Shown: in pieces, positions 1-8,566 of the stretch | Layout: each line of letters starts with the position of its first letter | Numbering within the stretch: the stretch's first letter is position 1 | Assembly: GCF_000720325.1 (NCBI RefSeq) | Contig: NZ_JOJM01000035.1 | Location: 39,747-103,746 of the forward strand | DNA: 64,000 nt | From: Streptomyces sp. NRRL B-1347 | Lineage (GTDB): Bacteria; Actinomycetota; Actinomycetes; Streptomycetales; Streptomycetaceae | Reading direction: 5' to 3' | Notes under the pieces: generated by a model | Database searches by the model: none | What the model was told of the DNA's origin: nothing | The model's input: only the letters and a program-made list of their open reading frames with translations | Position numbers and translations under genes: made by a program

Positions 1-254
1 TCGGCCCGCGCCCCGCGCGGGGCGGGAGCGTCCCGGCCCGACGAGGCAGTTCATGCGGCGGACGCGCCGACGTGGCCGCCGGCGCGGGTGCCGGGCGGCC
101 CGGCTCCGCCCGAGCCAACGATCTCCGGCTCGGCCCAGTCACTGGCACGGCCCCGCCCCGGCCGCCGGGTTGACGGATTTTCACCCGACCGGTGCCGGTG
201 GGGGCCGGCGGGACAGAAGAGGTTGACGGGCGTTCGAGCGTGCAGGATGGAGGC
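1..254. other. Upstream intergenic region, no gene recognised
   Basis: Very GC-rich sequence before the first gene. The reading frames open here on both strands are antisense or out-of-frame shadows with arginine/proline-rich translations, so I call no gene. The less GC-rich stretch around 173-190 could hold the promoter of the following gene, but I cannot define a -10/-35 pair. Confidence 0.4.
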
Positions 255-1178
255 ATGGATCTGCGCATCTTCACGGAGCCCCAGCAGGGGGCCACCTACG
301 ACACCCTCCTCGCCGTCGCCAAGGCCACCGAGGACCTCGGCTTCGACGCCTTCTTCCGCTCCGACCACTATCTGAAGATGGGCTCGGGCGACGGCCTGCC
401 GGGCCCCACGGACGCCTGGATCACGCTCGCCGGACTCGCCCGCGAGACCCGGCGGATCCGGCTCGGCACCCTGATGACCGCGGGCACCTTCCGGCTGCCC
501 GGCGTGCTCGCCGTCCAGGTCGCGCAGGTCGACCAGATGTCGGGCGGCCGGATCGAACTGGGCCTGGGCGCCGGGTGGTTCGAGGAGGAGCACAAGGCGT
601 ACGGCATCCCCTTCCCCAAGGAGAAGTTCGCCCGCCTGGAGGAGCAGCTGGCGATCGTGACGGGCCTGTGGGAGACGCCCGTCGGCCAGACGTTCTCGTA
701 CGACGGAGCGCACTACCAGCTGACGGACTCGCCCGCGCTGCCCAAGCCCGCGCAGGCCAAGGTGCCCGTCCTCATCGGCGGCCACGGTGCCGTCCGCACC
801 CCGCGCCTCGCCGCGCGCTACGCCGACGAGTTCAACATCCCCTTCGCCTCCGTGCAGGACAGCGAGCGCCAGTTCACGCGCGTGCGCGAGGCCGCGGAGC
901 GGGCCGGGCGCAAGGGCGGCGACCTGGTGTACTCCAGTGCCCTCGTGGCCTGCGTCGGCAAGGACGACGCGGAGGTCGCACGGCGTGCCGCGGTCATCGG
1001 CCGCGAGGTCGACGAGCTCAAGGCCAACGGCCTCGCGGGCTCCCCGGCCGAGGTCGTCGACAAGATCGGCCGGTACGCGGAGATCGGCGCGAGCCGGGTC
1101 TACCTCCAGTGCCTGGACCTGGCCGACCTCGACCACCTGGAGCTGATCTCCTCGCAGGTCCAGTCGCAGCTGGCGTAG
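255..1178 (+). CDS. LLM-class F420-dependent oxidoreductase
   Basis: A 307-residue protein of the luciferase-like monooxygenase class (TIM barrel), most like the group that uses coenzyme F420 in actinomycetes; its opening (MDLRIFTEPQQGA) resembles the Rv1855c-type subfamily. Visible signatures are the N-terminal beta-strand with FRSDHY near residue 35, the segment LARETRRIRLGTLMT and GGRIELGLGAGWFEEEH in the middle, and LIGGHGAVRTPRLAARYADEFN around the cofactor-binding loop. The ATG at 255 is chosen because GGATGGAGGC lies just upstream; an in-frame start at 192 would add 21 residues with no family similarity. It stands alone, 115 bases before the next gene. The substrate cannot be told from sequence, and FMN rather than F420 use is possible. 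Confidence 0.85.
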   Translation: MDLRIFTEPQQGATYDTLLAVAKATEDLGFDAFFRSDHYLKMGSGDGLPGPTDAWITLAGLARETRRIRLGTLMTAGTFRLPGVLAVQVAQVDQMSGGRIELGLGAGWFEEEHKAYGIPFPKEKFARLEEQLAIVTGLWETPVGQTFSYDGAHYQLTDSPALPKPAQAKVPVLIGGHGAVRTPRLAARYADEFNIPFASVQDSERQFTRVREAAERAGRKGGDLVYSSALVACVGKDDAEVARRAAVIGREVDELKANGLAGSPAEVVDKIGRYAEIGASRVYLQCLDLADLDHLELISSQVQSQLA

Positions 1179-1226
1179 CCCGGCCACCGCGCCCGGCGGC
1201 GGGGAGACGCAGGTCACATCCGCCCG

Positions 1227-1253
1227 TGTCACAGGGGGCCGGACCATCTCGTC
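1227..1253 (+). promoter_or_regulatory. ECF41-type promoter
   Basis: TGTCACA at 1227-1233, exactly 16 bases, then CGTC at 1250-1253. This is the published ECF41 promoter architecture (TGTCACA-N16-CGTC), with no mismatch. It sits 40 bases before the carboxymuconolactone decarboxylase gene, which is followed by an ECF41 sigma gene, so the sigma factor very probably recognises this site. Confidence 0.85.
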
Positions 1254-1293
1254 TCAGGGGTGTCACCACGAACCACCAGCGAGGGAGCACCCC

Positions 1294-1767
1294 ATGGACG
1301 CGCGACTGAACTACTTCGGCAGCCCCACCGCCGGGAAGGCGCTCAAGCACGTGATGTCGGCGGGCAGGACGCTCAAGGAGTCGCCGCTGCCCGCCGCGAC
1401 GCAGGAGCTGGTGGCGCTGCGCGTGAGCCAGATCAACGGCTGTGCCGTGTGCGTCGACATGCACACCAAGGAGGCGGCCGCGGCCGGTGAGACCGCGGTG
1501 CGGCTGCACCTGGTCGCGGCGTGGCGGGAGGCCACGGTCTTCACCGCGGCCGAGCGCGCGGCCCTCGAGTTCGCGGAGGAGGCGACCCGGGTCGCGGACG
1601 GGGCCGGCGGGGTCGGCGACGCGGTGTGGGCGCGCGCCGCCGAGCACTACGACGAGGAGCAGCTCACCACGCTCGCGCTGCATGTCTCCTTCATGAACAT
1701 GGCCAACCGGCTGAACATCATCGCCCGGCAGCCCGCGGGCGACTACGAGCCCGGCCAGTTCCACTGA
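1294..1767 (+). CDS. Carboxymuconolactone decarboxylase/AhpD-like protein
   Basis: A 157-residue all-alpha protein of the carboxymuconolactone decarboxylase (CMD/AhpD) family. The redox motif NGCAVCVDMHTKEA gives Cys50, Cys53 and His57, the arrangement used by AhpD-like peroxidatic or thiol-relay proteins. The ATG at 1294 follows a GAGGGAG ribosome site. It lies between a perfect ECF41 promoter and the ECF41 sigma gene. Members of the ECF41 group are typically linked to a so-called COE partner (CMD, oxidoreductase or epimerase), and this gene is that partner. The role is inferred to be handling of oxidised or reactive metabolites; the physiological substrate of these partners is not established. 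Confidence 0.9.
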   Translation: MDARLNYFGSPTAGKALKHVMSAGRTLKESPLPAATQELVALRVSQINGCAVCVDMHTKEAAAAGETAVRLHLVAAWREATVFTAAERAALEFAEEATRVADGAGGVGDAVWARAAEHYDEEQLTTLALHVSFMNMANRLNIIARQPAGDYEPGQFH

Positions 1768-1880
1768 GCACCGGCGGCACACGGCACCAAGAGCACCCAC
1801 GCACCAGCAGAAACAACCGCACCAACAGCACGATGCCCGGGGCCCGGCGGCGGGTCCCCGGGCCGGGGGAGGAAGCCGGC

Positions 1881-2804
1881 ATGAGCAAGGTCGAGGAGTT
1901 CGAGGAGCTGCGGTCGCTGCTGTTCTCGATCGCCTACCGGATCCTGGGCAGCGTGAGCGAGGCGGAGGACGCGGTGCAGGAGGCGTGGCTGCGCTTCGAC
2001 GCCTCGCCGACCCGGCCCGACTCGACGAAGGCGTTCCTGTCGGCCACGGTGACCCGGATCGCCATCGACGTGCTGCGCTCCGCGCGGGTCCGGCGCGAGG
2101 AGTACACGGGCCCGTGGTTCCCCGAGCCGCTGCTCAGCGACCCGTACCAGGATCCGGCGCGGTCGGCGGAGCTGGCCGACTCGGTGTCGATGGCGGCGCT
2201 GCTGCTCCTGGAGCGACTCAGCCCGCTGGAGCGGGCGGTCTTCCTGCTGCGGCAGGTGTTCGGCTTCGGGTTCGACGAGGTCGCGTCGGCGGTGGGGCGC
2301 TCGGAGGCCGCGTGCCGCCAGCTGCTCGTGCGGGCCCGCAAGCACATGGAGGCCGGGCGGCCGCGGTTCGAGGCCGACCGGCGGGAGCGGCAGGAGCTGG
2401 CGACGCGGTTCTTCGACGCGCTGAAGGACGGCGACGTGGACGGGCTGCAGAGCCTCCTCGCCGCCGACGTGACGATGGTCGGGGACGGCGGCGGCAAGGC
2501 TCCGCAGCTGGCCAGGGCCATCGTGGGCGCGGACAAGGTGGCCCGCCTCCTCGGCTCGGTCTTCCCCTTGCTGGTCCGGATCGACGTGACGTGGGAGGCG
2601 CGCGAGATCAACGGCCAGCCCGGCGCCGTCTTCCGGGACCGCGACGGCAAGGTCCTCCACGTCATGGTCCTCGACGTGCTCGACGGGCAGATTCAAGCCA
2701 TCCGCTCGGTGATCAACCCCGACAAGCTCGGTCACGTCGGGCCGGTCGCCGACGCCTGGGCCGTCGACCGCGAGGTGCGGCGGGCCCGCCGACAGGGGAG
2801 CTGA
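1881..2804 (+). CDS. ECF41-family RNA polymerase sigma factor (SigJ-like)
   Basis: A 307-residue extracytoplasmic-function sigma factor with sigma2 (about 10-75; RILGSVSEAEDAVQEAW), sigma4 (about 110-165; LSPLERAVFLLRQVFGFGFDEVA) and a SnoaL-like C-terminal domain (about 170-307) in place of an anti-sigma gene. The ECF41 hallmarks are present: WFPEP (79-83, a variant of WLPEP) in the linker, DGGGK (202-206) and NPDKL (279-283) in the C-terminal domain, which in this family tunes core binding. The ATG at 1881 is preceded by GGGGGAGGAAG. It is co-directional with the CMD partner 113 bases upstream and probably autoregulated from the promoter at 1227-1253. No anti-sigma factor is nearby, as expected for the group. 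Confidence 0.92.
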   Translation: MSKVEEFEELRSLLFSIAYRILGSVSEAEDAVQEAWLRFDASPTRPDSTKAFLSATVTRIAIDVLRSARVRREEYTGPWFPEPLLSDPYQDPARSAELADSVSMAALLLLERLSPLERAVFLLRQVFGFGFDEVASAVGRSEAACRQLLVRARKHMEAGRPRFEADRRERQELATRFFDALKDGDVDGLQSLLAADVTMVGDGGGKAPQLARAIVGADKVARLLGSVFPLLVRIDVTWEAREINGQPGAVFRDRDGKVLHVMVLDVLDGQIQAIRSVINPDKLGHVGPVADAWAVDREVRRARRQGS

Positions 2805-3018
2805 CCCCGGCCGGGCCCGGGGCCGCGGCAGCGAAATGCCCGGGTGCGTTCGCACTGTTCGGGGTACGTTTGGCAGACGCGCCGGGGGAGGGCGCCGCAC
2901 CGGCGAGCTGACCGCGGGCGGCGCACACGCACGGACACGAGGGCCGGGAGAGGGCCCGGAGCCGTGATCGCCCCCGCGCGCCCGTCCGATTCGAGCCGCT
3001 CACCGAGGCAGACCCACC
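2805..3018. other. Intergenic region before the RNA-repair operon
   Basis: About 210 GC-rich bases. CCCGGCCGGGCCCGGGGCC just after the sigma gene is strongly self-complementary and may end its transcript, but there is no U-tract. I see no clear promoter element for hen1. Confidence 0.3.
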
Positions 3019-4572
3019 GTGTTCCTGACGATCAGCACGACCGGTATACCCGAACGCCCCGCGACCGACCTCGGGTTCCTGCTGCACAAGCATCCCGAGA
3101 AGGCCCAGGCGTTCTCCACCTCCTACGGACGCGCGCACGTCTTCTACCCGGAGGCGACCGCCGAGCGCTGCACGGCGGCGCTGCTGCTCGAGGTGGATCC
3201 GCTGGCGCTGGTGCGGCGGGGCAAGGGCGGCAAGGGCCGCGGCGGCGCCCCGGACGCGGCCCTCGCGCAGTACGTGAACGACCGTCCGTACGCCGCCTCG
3301 TCGCTGCTCGCCGTCGCGCTCAGCGCCGTGTTCTCCAGCGCGCTGCACGGCGCGTGCAAGGCCCTGCCGGAGCGGGCCGCGCAGCCGCTGCCGCTGCGCG
3401 TCGAGGTGCCCGCGCTGCCCGCGCGCGGCGGCCCCGGCCTGGTGCGCGCCCTGTTCGAGCCGCTGGGCTGGACGGTGCGCGTCGACCCGGTGCCCCTGGA
3501 CGAGCGCTTCCCCGACTGGGGCGACTCGCGGTACGTGCGCCTCGTCCTGGACGCGCCGGACGGCACGCTCACGCTGAGCGAGGCACTGCGCCACCTGTAC
3601 GTGCTGCTGCCGGTGCTCGACGACGCCAAGCACTACTGGGTCTCGGCCGACGAGGTCGACAAGCTCCTGCGCGCCGGCGAGGGCTGGCTCGCGGAGCACC
3701 CGGAGCAGCAGCTGATCACCAGCCGTTATCTGTCCCGCCGCTGGTCGCTGACGCGCGAGGCCAGGGAGCGCCTGGAGCTGGTGCGCCTCGCCGACGCGGA
3801 CGACTCGGACGTCACGGAGATCGACAACGCCGTGGACGAGGGCGTCGACACCGAGGAGCAGCCCGTGCCGCTCGCCGTGCGGCGGCGCGAGGCGATCCTC
3901 GCGGCCCTGGAGGCCGCGGGGGCGGCGCGGGTGCTCGATCTGGGCTGCGGACAGGGCCAGTTGGTGCAGGCGCTGCTCAAGGACACGCGGTTCACCAAGG
4001 TCGTGGGCGTCGACGTGTCGGTGCGGGCGCTCACCGTGGCGGCGCGGCGGCTGAAGCTGGACCGCATGGGGGAGCGGCAGGCGGAGCGCGTGGAGCTGTT
4101 CCAGGGCTCCCTCGCGTACACGGACAAGCGCCTGAAGGGGTACGACGCGGCGGTGCTCAGCGAGGTCGTCGAACACGTCGACCTGGAGCGGCTGCCCGCG
4201 CTCGAGCACGCGGTGTTCGGCTCCGCGCGCCCGCGCACCGTCCTCGTGACGACGCCGAACGTGGAGTACAACGTCCGCTGGGAATCCCTCCCGGCGGGCC
4301 ACGTCCGCCACGGTGACCACCGCTTCGAGTGGACCCGCGCGGAGTTCCGGCAGTGGGCCGAAGCCGTCGCCGGGCAGCACGGCTACGAGGTCGTGTTCGT
4401 GCCCGTCGGGCCGGACGACCCGGAGGTGGGGCCGCCCACGCAGATGGCGGTGTTCACCCGGGGCGAGCAGCCCCTGAAGCACGACAGGAACGACCGGAAC
4501 AACAGGAACGACCGGAACGACCGGAACGACCGGACCGACCAGAACCGCACCGAGGAGGTGACGGCAGCATGA
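3019..4572 (+). CDS. hen1: Bacterial Hen1: 3'-terminal RNA ribose 2'-O-methyltransferase
   Basis: A 517-residue two-domain protein that methylates the 2'-OH at the 3' end of cleaved RNA before ligation, marking it against renewed cutting. The N-terminal half (FLTISTTGIPERPATDLGFLLHKHPEK onward, about 1-270) is the Hen1 N-terminal region that activates the ligase of Pnkp. The methyltransferase domain begins with the SAM motif VLDLGCGQGQ (305-314), followed by the metal-binding ExxEH (Glu382, Glu385, His386) and a downstream GDHRFEWTR histidine. The start is a GTG. The stop overlaps the pnkp ATG (ATGA), so the two are translationally coupled. Residues 488-517 are an odd Asn/Asp/Arg repeat absent from the core family. 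Confidence 0.95.
   Translation: MFLTISTTGIPERPATDLGFLLHKHPEKAQAFSTSYGRAHVFYPEATAERCTAALLLEVDPLALVRRGKGGKGRGGAPDAALAQYVNDRPYAASSLLAVALSAVFSSALHGACKALPERAAQPLPLRVEVPALPARGGPGLVRALFEPLGWTVRVDPVPLDERFPDWGDSRYVRLVLDAPDGTLTLSEALRHLYVLLPVLDDAKHYWVSADEVDKLLRAGEGWLAEHPEQQLITSRYLSRRWSLTREARERLELVRLADADDSDVTEIDNAVDEGVDTEEQPVPLAVRRREAILAALEAAGAARVLDLGCGQGQLVQALLKDTRFTKVVGVDVSVRALTVAARRLKLDRMGERQAERVELFQGSLAYTDKRLKGYDAAVLSEVVEHVDLERLPALEHAVFGSARPRTVLVTTPNVEYNVRWESLPAGHVRHGDHRFEWTRAEFRQWAEAVAGQHGYEVVFVPVGPDDPEVGPPTQMAVFTRGEQPLKHDRNDRNNRNDRNDRNDRTDQNRTEEVTAA
4482..4545 (+). repeat. Low-complexity repeat in the 3' end of hen1
   Basis: Tandem variations on a 9-base unit, GAACGACCG, encode a run of Asn-Asp-Arg triplets. 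It lies in frame in the last 30 codons of hen1, immediately before the ribosome site of pnkp (GAGGAGG, 4552-4558). It looks like replication-slippage expansion of a dispensable tail. Confidence 0.8.
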
Positions 4573-7094
4573 CCAGGACCCTTCCCGTCACCGACCTCTC
4601 CCTCGTCGTGCTCATCGGCGCCTCGGGCTCCGGCAAGTCGACGTTCGCGCGGCGGCACTTCAAGCCGACCGAGGTGATCTCCTCGGACTTCTGCCGCGGC
4701 CTCGTCGCCGACGACGAGAACGACCAGAGCGCGAGCCGTGACGCCTTCGACGTGCTGCACTACATCGCGGGCAAGCGCCTCGCCGCGGGCCGCCGCACCG
4801 TCGTGGACGCCACGAGCGTGCAGAGCGAGAGCCGCAAGCAGCTGGTCGAGCTGGCCCGACGGCACGACGTGCTGCCCATCGCCATCGTGCTCGACGTGCC
4901 CGAGGAGGTCTGCGCCGAGCGCAACGCGTCCCGTACCGACCGCGCCGACATGCCGCGCCGCGTCATCCAGCGGCACACCCGCGAACTCAAGCGTTCCCTG
5001 CGGCACTTGGAGCGCGAGGGCTTCCGCAAGGTGCACGTCCTCAGGGGCGTGGCGGAGGTCGAGGCGGCCACGGTCGTCACCGAGAAGCGCTACAACGACC
5101 TCAGCCACCTCACCGGGCCCTTCGACATCGTCGGCGACGTCCACGGCTGCGCGAGCGAGCTGGAGTCGCTGCTCACCGCGCTTGGGTACGCCGACGGCGT
5201 CCACCCGGAGGGCCGCACGGCCGTCTTCGTCGGCGACCTCGTCGACCGCGGCCCCGACACGCCGGGCGTCCTGCGCCGGGTCATGGGCATGGTCGCCGCG
5301 GGCACCGCCCTGTGCGTGCCCGGCAACCACGAGAACAAGCTCGGCCGCCACCTCAAGGGCCGCAAGGTCCAGCACACGCACGGCCTCGCGGAGACCGTCG
5401 AGCAGCTGGCGGGCGAGAGCGAGGAGTTCCGCACCCGGGTGCGGGAGTTCGTGGACGGGCTCGTCAGCCACTACGTCCTCGACGGCGGCAGGCTCGTCGT
5501 CTGCCACGCCGGGCTGCCCGAGAAGTACCACGGCCGCACCTCCGGCCGGGTCCGCTCGCACGCGCTGTACGGCGACACGACGGGCGAGACCGACGAGTTC
5601 GGCCTGCCCGTGCGCTATCCGTGGGCCGAGGAGTACCGCGGCAAGGCCGCCGTCGTGTACGGCCACACGCCCGTGCCCACGGCGACCTGGCTGAACAACA
5701 CCATCTGCCTGGACACCGGCGCGGTCTTCGGCGGCAAGCTCACCGCGCTGCGCTGGCCCGAGCGCGAACTCGTCGACGTACCGGCCGAGAAGGTCTGGTA
5801 CGAACCGGCGCGGCCGCTGCGCACCGACGCGCCCGGCGGCCACGACGGGCGCCCGCTCGACCTCGGCGACGTGCACGGCCGCAGGGTCGTGGAGACCCGC
5901 AACGCCGGACGCGTGACCGTGCGCGAGGAGAACGCGGCGGCGGCCCTCGAGGTCATGAGCCGCTTCGCGGCCGACCCGCGCCTGGTGCCGTATCTGCCGC
6001 CGACGATGGCGCCCACGGCGACGTCGCAGCGCGAGGGCTACCTGGAGCACCCGGCCGAGGCGTTCGCGCAGTACGCGGCGGACGGCGTGGCGCGCGTGGT
6101 GTGCGAGGAGAAGCACATGGGCTCCCGCGCCGTGGTCCTGGTCTGCAAGGACGCGGACGCGGCGCGCGAGCGGTTCGGCGTGGACGGGCCCACGGGCTCG
6201 CTGTACACGCGCACCGGCCGTCCCTTCCTCGACGACGCGGCGCTGACCGAGGAGATCCTCGACCGGATCCGGGCCGCCGTCGGCGCGGCCGGTCTGTGGA
6301 CGGAGCTGGGCACCGACTGGCTGCTGCTCGACGCCGAGCTGCTGCCCTGGTCGCTGAAGGCCACGGGACTGCTGCGCACCCAGTACGCCGCCGTCGGCGC
6401 CGCGTCCGGCGCGGTCTTCCCGGACGCCCTGAACGCCCTGGAGGCGGCCGCGGGGCGCGGCATCGACGTCGGTGACCTGCTCGACGCGCAGCGCGAACGG
6501 GCGGCGGACGCCGCCGCGTTCACCGACGCCTACCGCCGCTACTGCTGGCCGACCGACGGGCTCGACGGCGTGCACCTGGCGCCGTTCCAGATCCTCGCCG
6601 TCCAGGGCAGGAGCCTCGCCGCGCTGCCGCACGACGAGCAACTGGCCCTGATCGACCGCATGGTGGAGCACGACGGCTCGGGCCTGCTGCGCACCACGCG
6701 CCGCCTGTACGTGGACACGGGCGACGAGGAGTCGGTGCGCGCGGGCGTCGACTGGTGGCTGGAGATGACCGGGCGCGGCGGCGAGGGCATGGTCGTCAAG
6801 CCGGTGGGCGCGCTGGTCCGCGACGGCAAGGGGCGCCTGGTCCAGCCGGGCATCAAGTGCCGGGGCCGGGAGTACCTGCGGATCATCTACGGACCGGAGT
6901 ACACGCGCCCGGAGAACCTCGCCAAGCTGCGCGGCCGCTTCCTCGGCCACAAGCGCTCGCTCGCGATCCGCGAGTACGCGCTCGGCGTCGAGGCCCTCGA
7001 CCGGCTCGCGGACGGCGAACCGCTGTGGCGGGTCCACGAGGCGGTGTTCGCGGTGCTCGCGCTGGAATCGGAACCAGTGGATCCGCGTCTGTGA
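4569..7094 (+). CDS. pnkp: Polynucleotide kinase-phosphatase-ligase (Pnkp)
   Basis: An 841-residue bacterial RNA-repair enzyme that heals and seals broken RNA in complex with Hen1. Domains in order: a 5' polynucleotide kinase with P-loop GASGSGKST (17-25); a binuclear metallophosphatase removing 2',3'-cyclic phosphate and 3'-phosphate, with GDVHG (189-193), GDLVDRG (222-228) and GNHE (252-255); and an adenylyltransferase/ligase domain whose EEKHMGSR places the nucleotidyl lysine at 515, with the downstream GEGMVVKP motif. All catalytic motifs are intact and the length matches the family. It overlaps hen1 by four bases. In known systems the pair repairs tRNAs cut by ribotoxins; no toxin gene is visible next to it here. 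Confidence 0.96.
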   Translation: MTRTLPVTDLSLVVLIGASGSGKSTFARRHFKPTEVISSDFCRGLVADDENDQSASRDAFDVLHYIAGKRLAAGRRTVVDATSVQSESRKQLVELARRHDVLPIAIVLDVPEEVCAERNASRTDRADMPRRVIQRHTRELKRSLRHLEREGFRKVHVLRGVAEVEAATVVTEKRYNDLSHLTGPFDIVGDVHGCASELESLLTALGYADGVHPEGRTAVFVGDLVDRGPDTPGVLRRVMGMVAAGTALCVPGNHENKLGRHLKGRKVQHTHGLAETVEQLAGESEEFRTRVREFVDGLVSHYVLDGGRLVVCHAGLPEKYHGRTSGRVRSHALYGDTTGETDEFGLPVRYPWAEEYRGKAAVVYGHTPVPTATWLNNTICLDTGAVFGGKLTALRWPERELVDVPAEKVWYEPARPLRTDAPGGHDGRPLDLGDVHGRRVVETRNAGRVTVREENAAAALEVMSRFAADPRLVPYLPPTMAPTATSQREGYLEHPAEAFAQYAADGVARVVCEEKHMGSRAVVLVCKDADAARERFGVDGPTGSLYTRTGRPFLDDAALTEEILDRIRAAVGAAGLWTELGTDWLLLDAELLPWSLKATGLLRTQYAAVGAASGAVFPDALNALEAAAGRGIDVGDLLDAQRERAADAAAFTDAYRRYCWPTDGLDGVHLAPFQILAVQGRSLAALPHDEQLALIDRMVEHDGSGLLRTTRRLYVDTGDEESVRAGVDWWLEMTGRGGEGMVVKPVGALVRDGKGRLVQPGIKCRGREYLRIIYGPEYTRPENLAKLRGRFLGHKRSLAIREYALGVEALDRLADGEPLWRVHEAVFAVLALESEPVDPRL

Positions 7095-7113
7095 CGCCCG
7101 CGGTGCCCGCGCC

Positions 7114-7154
7114 GCCGGTGTCCCGTCGGGCGTCCTGCCCGGCGGGACACCGGC
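7114..7154 (+). terminator. Hairpin terminator after pnkp
   Basis: A 12-bp perfect stem (GCCGGTGTCCCG at 7114-7125 with its complement at 7143-7154) that can extend inward through GGGC/GCCC. It starts 20 bases after the pnkp stop. There is no U-tract, which is usual in these genomes. Confidence 0.65.
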
Positions 7155-7227
7155 AACGCGGCGCGTTGTGACGTGTTCTCGACGCCTTCGACGCGTGTCC
7201 CGGCCGCCGAGAGGTGAGGATGGGGAC

Positions 7228-8457
7228 ATGGGATTCCACGTCGACTCCGAGGCCGGGCGGCTGCGCCGCGTCATCCTGCACCGCCCGGACCTGGAGCTGA
7301 AACGCCTCACCCCCACCAACAAGGAGTCGTTGCTCTTCGACGACGTCCTGTGGGTGCGGCGGGCGAGACAGGAGCACGACGGCTTCGCCGACGTGCTGCG
7401 GGACCGGGGGGTGACGGTCCATCTCTTCGGTGACCTGCTCACCGAGGTGCTGAACGTGCCCGCGGCCCGGCAGCTCGTCCTGGACCGCGTCTTCGACGAG
7501 AAGGAGTACGGCCCGCTCGCCACCGACCACCTGCGCGCCGCGTTCGAGTCGCTGCCGTCCGGCGAGCTCGCGGAGGCCCTGGTCGGCGGCATGACGAAGC
7601 GGGAGTACCTGACGCGGCACCCGGAGCCCACGTCCGTGCGCTTCCACTGCATGGACCTGGACGACTTCCTGCTCGGCCCGCTGCCCAACCACCTGTTCAC
7701 GCGCGACACCTCCGCGTGGATCTACGACGGTGTGTCGATCAACGCGATGCGCTGGCCCGCGCGGCAGCGCGAGACCGTCCACTTCGAGGCGATCTACCAG
7801 CACCACCCGCTCTTCCACGGCCAGGTCGGCAACGTCTGGTCGCAGGGCCAGGCCGACTACCCCTCCACCATCGAGGGCGGCGACGTCCTGGTGATCGGCA
7901 ACGGCGCCGTGCTCATCGGCATGAGCGAGCGCACCAAGCCGCAGGCCGTGGAGATGCTCGCGCACAAGCTGTTCGCCGCCGGGTCCGCGCGGACGATCGT
8001 GGCGCTCGACATGCCCAAGCGCCGGGCCTTCATGCACCTGGACACGGTCATGACGATGGTCGACGGAGATACGTTCACGCAGTACGCGGGCCTCGGCATG
8101 CTGCGCTCGTACACCATCGAGCCGGGCGTCGACGAGCGCGAGCTGAAGGTCACCGACCACCCGCCGGAGCACATGCACCGGGCGATCGCCGCGGCCCTCG
8201 GCCTGGACCGCATCCGGGTCCTGACCGCCACGCAGGACGTGCACGCGGCCGAGCGCGAGCAGTGGGACGACGGCTGCAACGTCCTCGCGGTCGAGCCGGG
8301 CGTCGTCGTCGCCTACGAGCGGAACGCGACGACCAACACCTATCTGCGCAAGCAGGGCATCGAAGTGATCGAGATCCCGGGCAGCGAGCTGGGCCGGGGC
8401 CGGGGCGGGCCGCGCTGCATGAGCTGCCCGGTGGAGCGCGACCCCGTGGGGAGCTGA
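7228..8457 (+). CDS. arcA: Arginine deiminase
   Basis: A 409-residue cytoplasmic arginine deiminase (arginine + H2O to citrulline + NH3). Key regions are visible: [12 protein letters not shown] with the guanidinium-binding Asp, EGGDVL, the catalytic His in [14 protein letters not shown], and the C-terminal [11 protein letters not shown] with nucleophile Cys397, placed as Cys406 is in the Pseudomonas enzyme. The ATG at 7228 follows GAGGTGAGGATGG. The next gene codes for ornithine carbamoyltransferase, the second step of the arginine deiminase pathway. The third enzyme, carbamate kinase, is not in the window, so ATP recovery through this route is not demonstrated locally. Confidence 0.94.
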   Translation: MGFHVDSEAGRLRRVILHRPDLELKRLTPTNKESLLFDDVLWVRRARQEHDGFADVLRDRGVTVHLFGDLLTEVLNVPAARQLVLDRVFDEKEYGPLATDHLRAAFESLPSGELAEALVGGMTKREYLTRHPEPTSVRFHCMDLDDFLLGPLPNHLFTRDTSAWIYDGVSINAMRWPARQRETVHFEAIYQHHPLFHGQVGNVWSQGQADYPSTIEGGDVLVIGNGAVLIGMSERTKPQAVEMLAHKLFAAGSARTIVALDMPKRRAFMHLDTVMTMVDGDTFTQYAGLGMLRSYTIEPGVDERELKVTDHPPEHMHRAIAAALGLDRIRVLTATQDVHAAEREQWDDGCNVLAVEPGVVVAYERNATTNTYLRKQGIEVIEIPGSELGRGRGGPRCMSCPVERDPVGS

Positions 8458-8460
8458 GCG

Positions 8461-8494
8461 GGGGGTCGGGCCGGGTGTCGGCGGGGCGACCCCC
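8461..8494 (+). terminator. Stem-loop between arcA and argF
   Basis: GGGGGTCG (8461-8468) pairs with CGACCCCC (8487-8494) right after the arcA stop. It could be a terminator or an attenuating hairpin; no U-tract follows. Confidence 0.4.
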
Positions 8495-8500
8495 AGGGGG

Positions 8501-8535
8501 GTGCATACATTTGTGGATGGTCGTATAGACTTCCA
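8501..8535 (+). promoter_or_regulatory. Probable argF promoter with an ARG-box-like sequence
   Basis: An AT-rich island in otherwise GC-rich sequence. TGCATACATTTGTGGAT (8502-8518) loosely resembles one half of an arginine-repressor box, and TATAGA (8524-8529) is a plausible -10, about 40 bases before the argF start. The resemblance to an ArgR site is partial and is my inference. Confidence 0.4.
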
Positions 8536-8566
8536 GTATCACGCATTCGCACCCCAGGAGCGCCCC

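Noticed and set aside
51..1247. Long open frames on the strand opposite to real genes (for example here, and opposite Pnkp, aconitase, dxs and the pgs operon)
   Set aside because: They mirror codon positions of strong genes, are rich in Arg/Pro/Ala/Val without domains, and arise from the very high third-position GC of the true gene.
4482..4545. Frameshift or sequencing error at the end of hen1
   Set aside because: The repeat stays in frame and ends in the ATGA overlap with pnkp preceded by a correct ribosome site.
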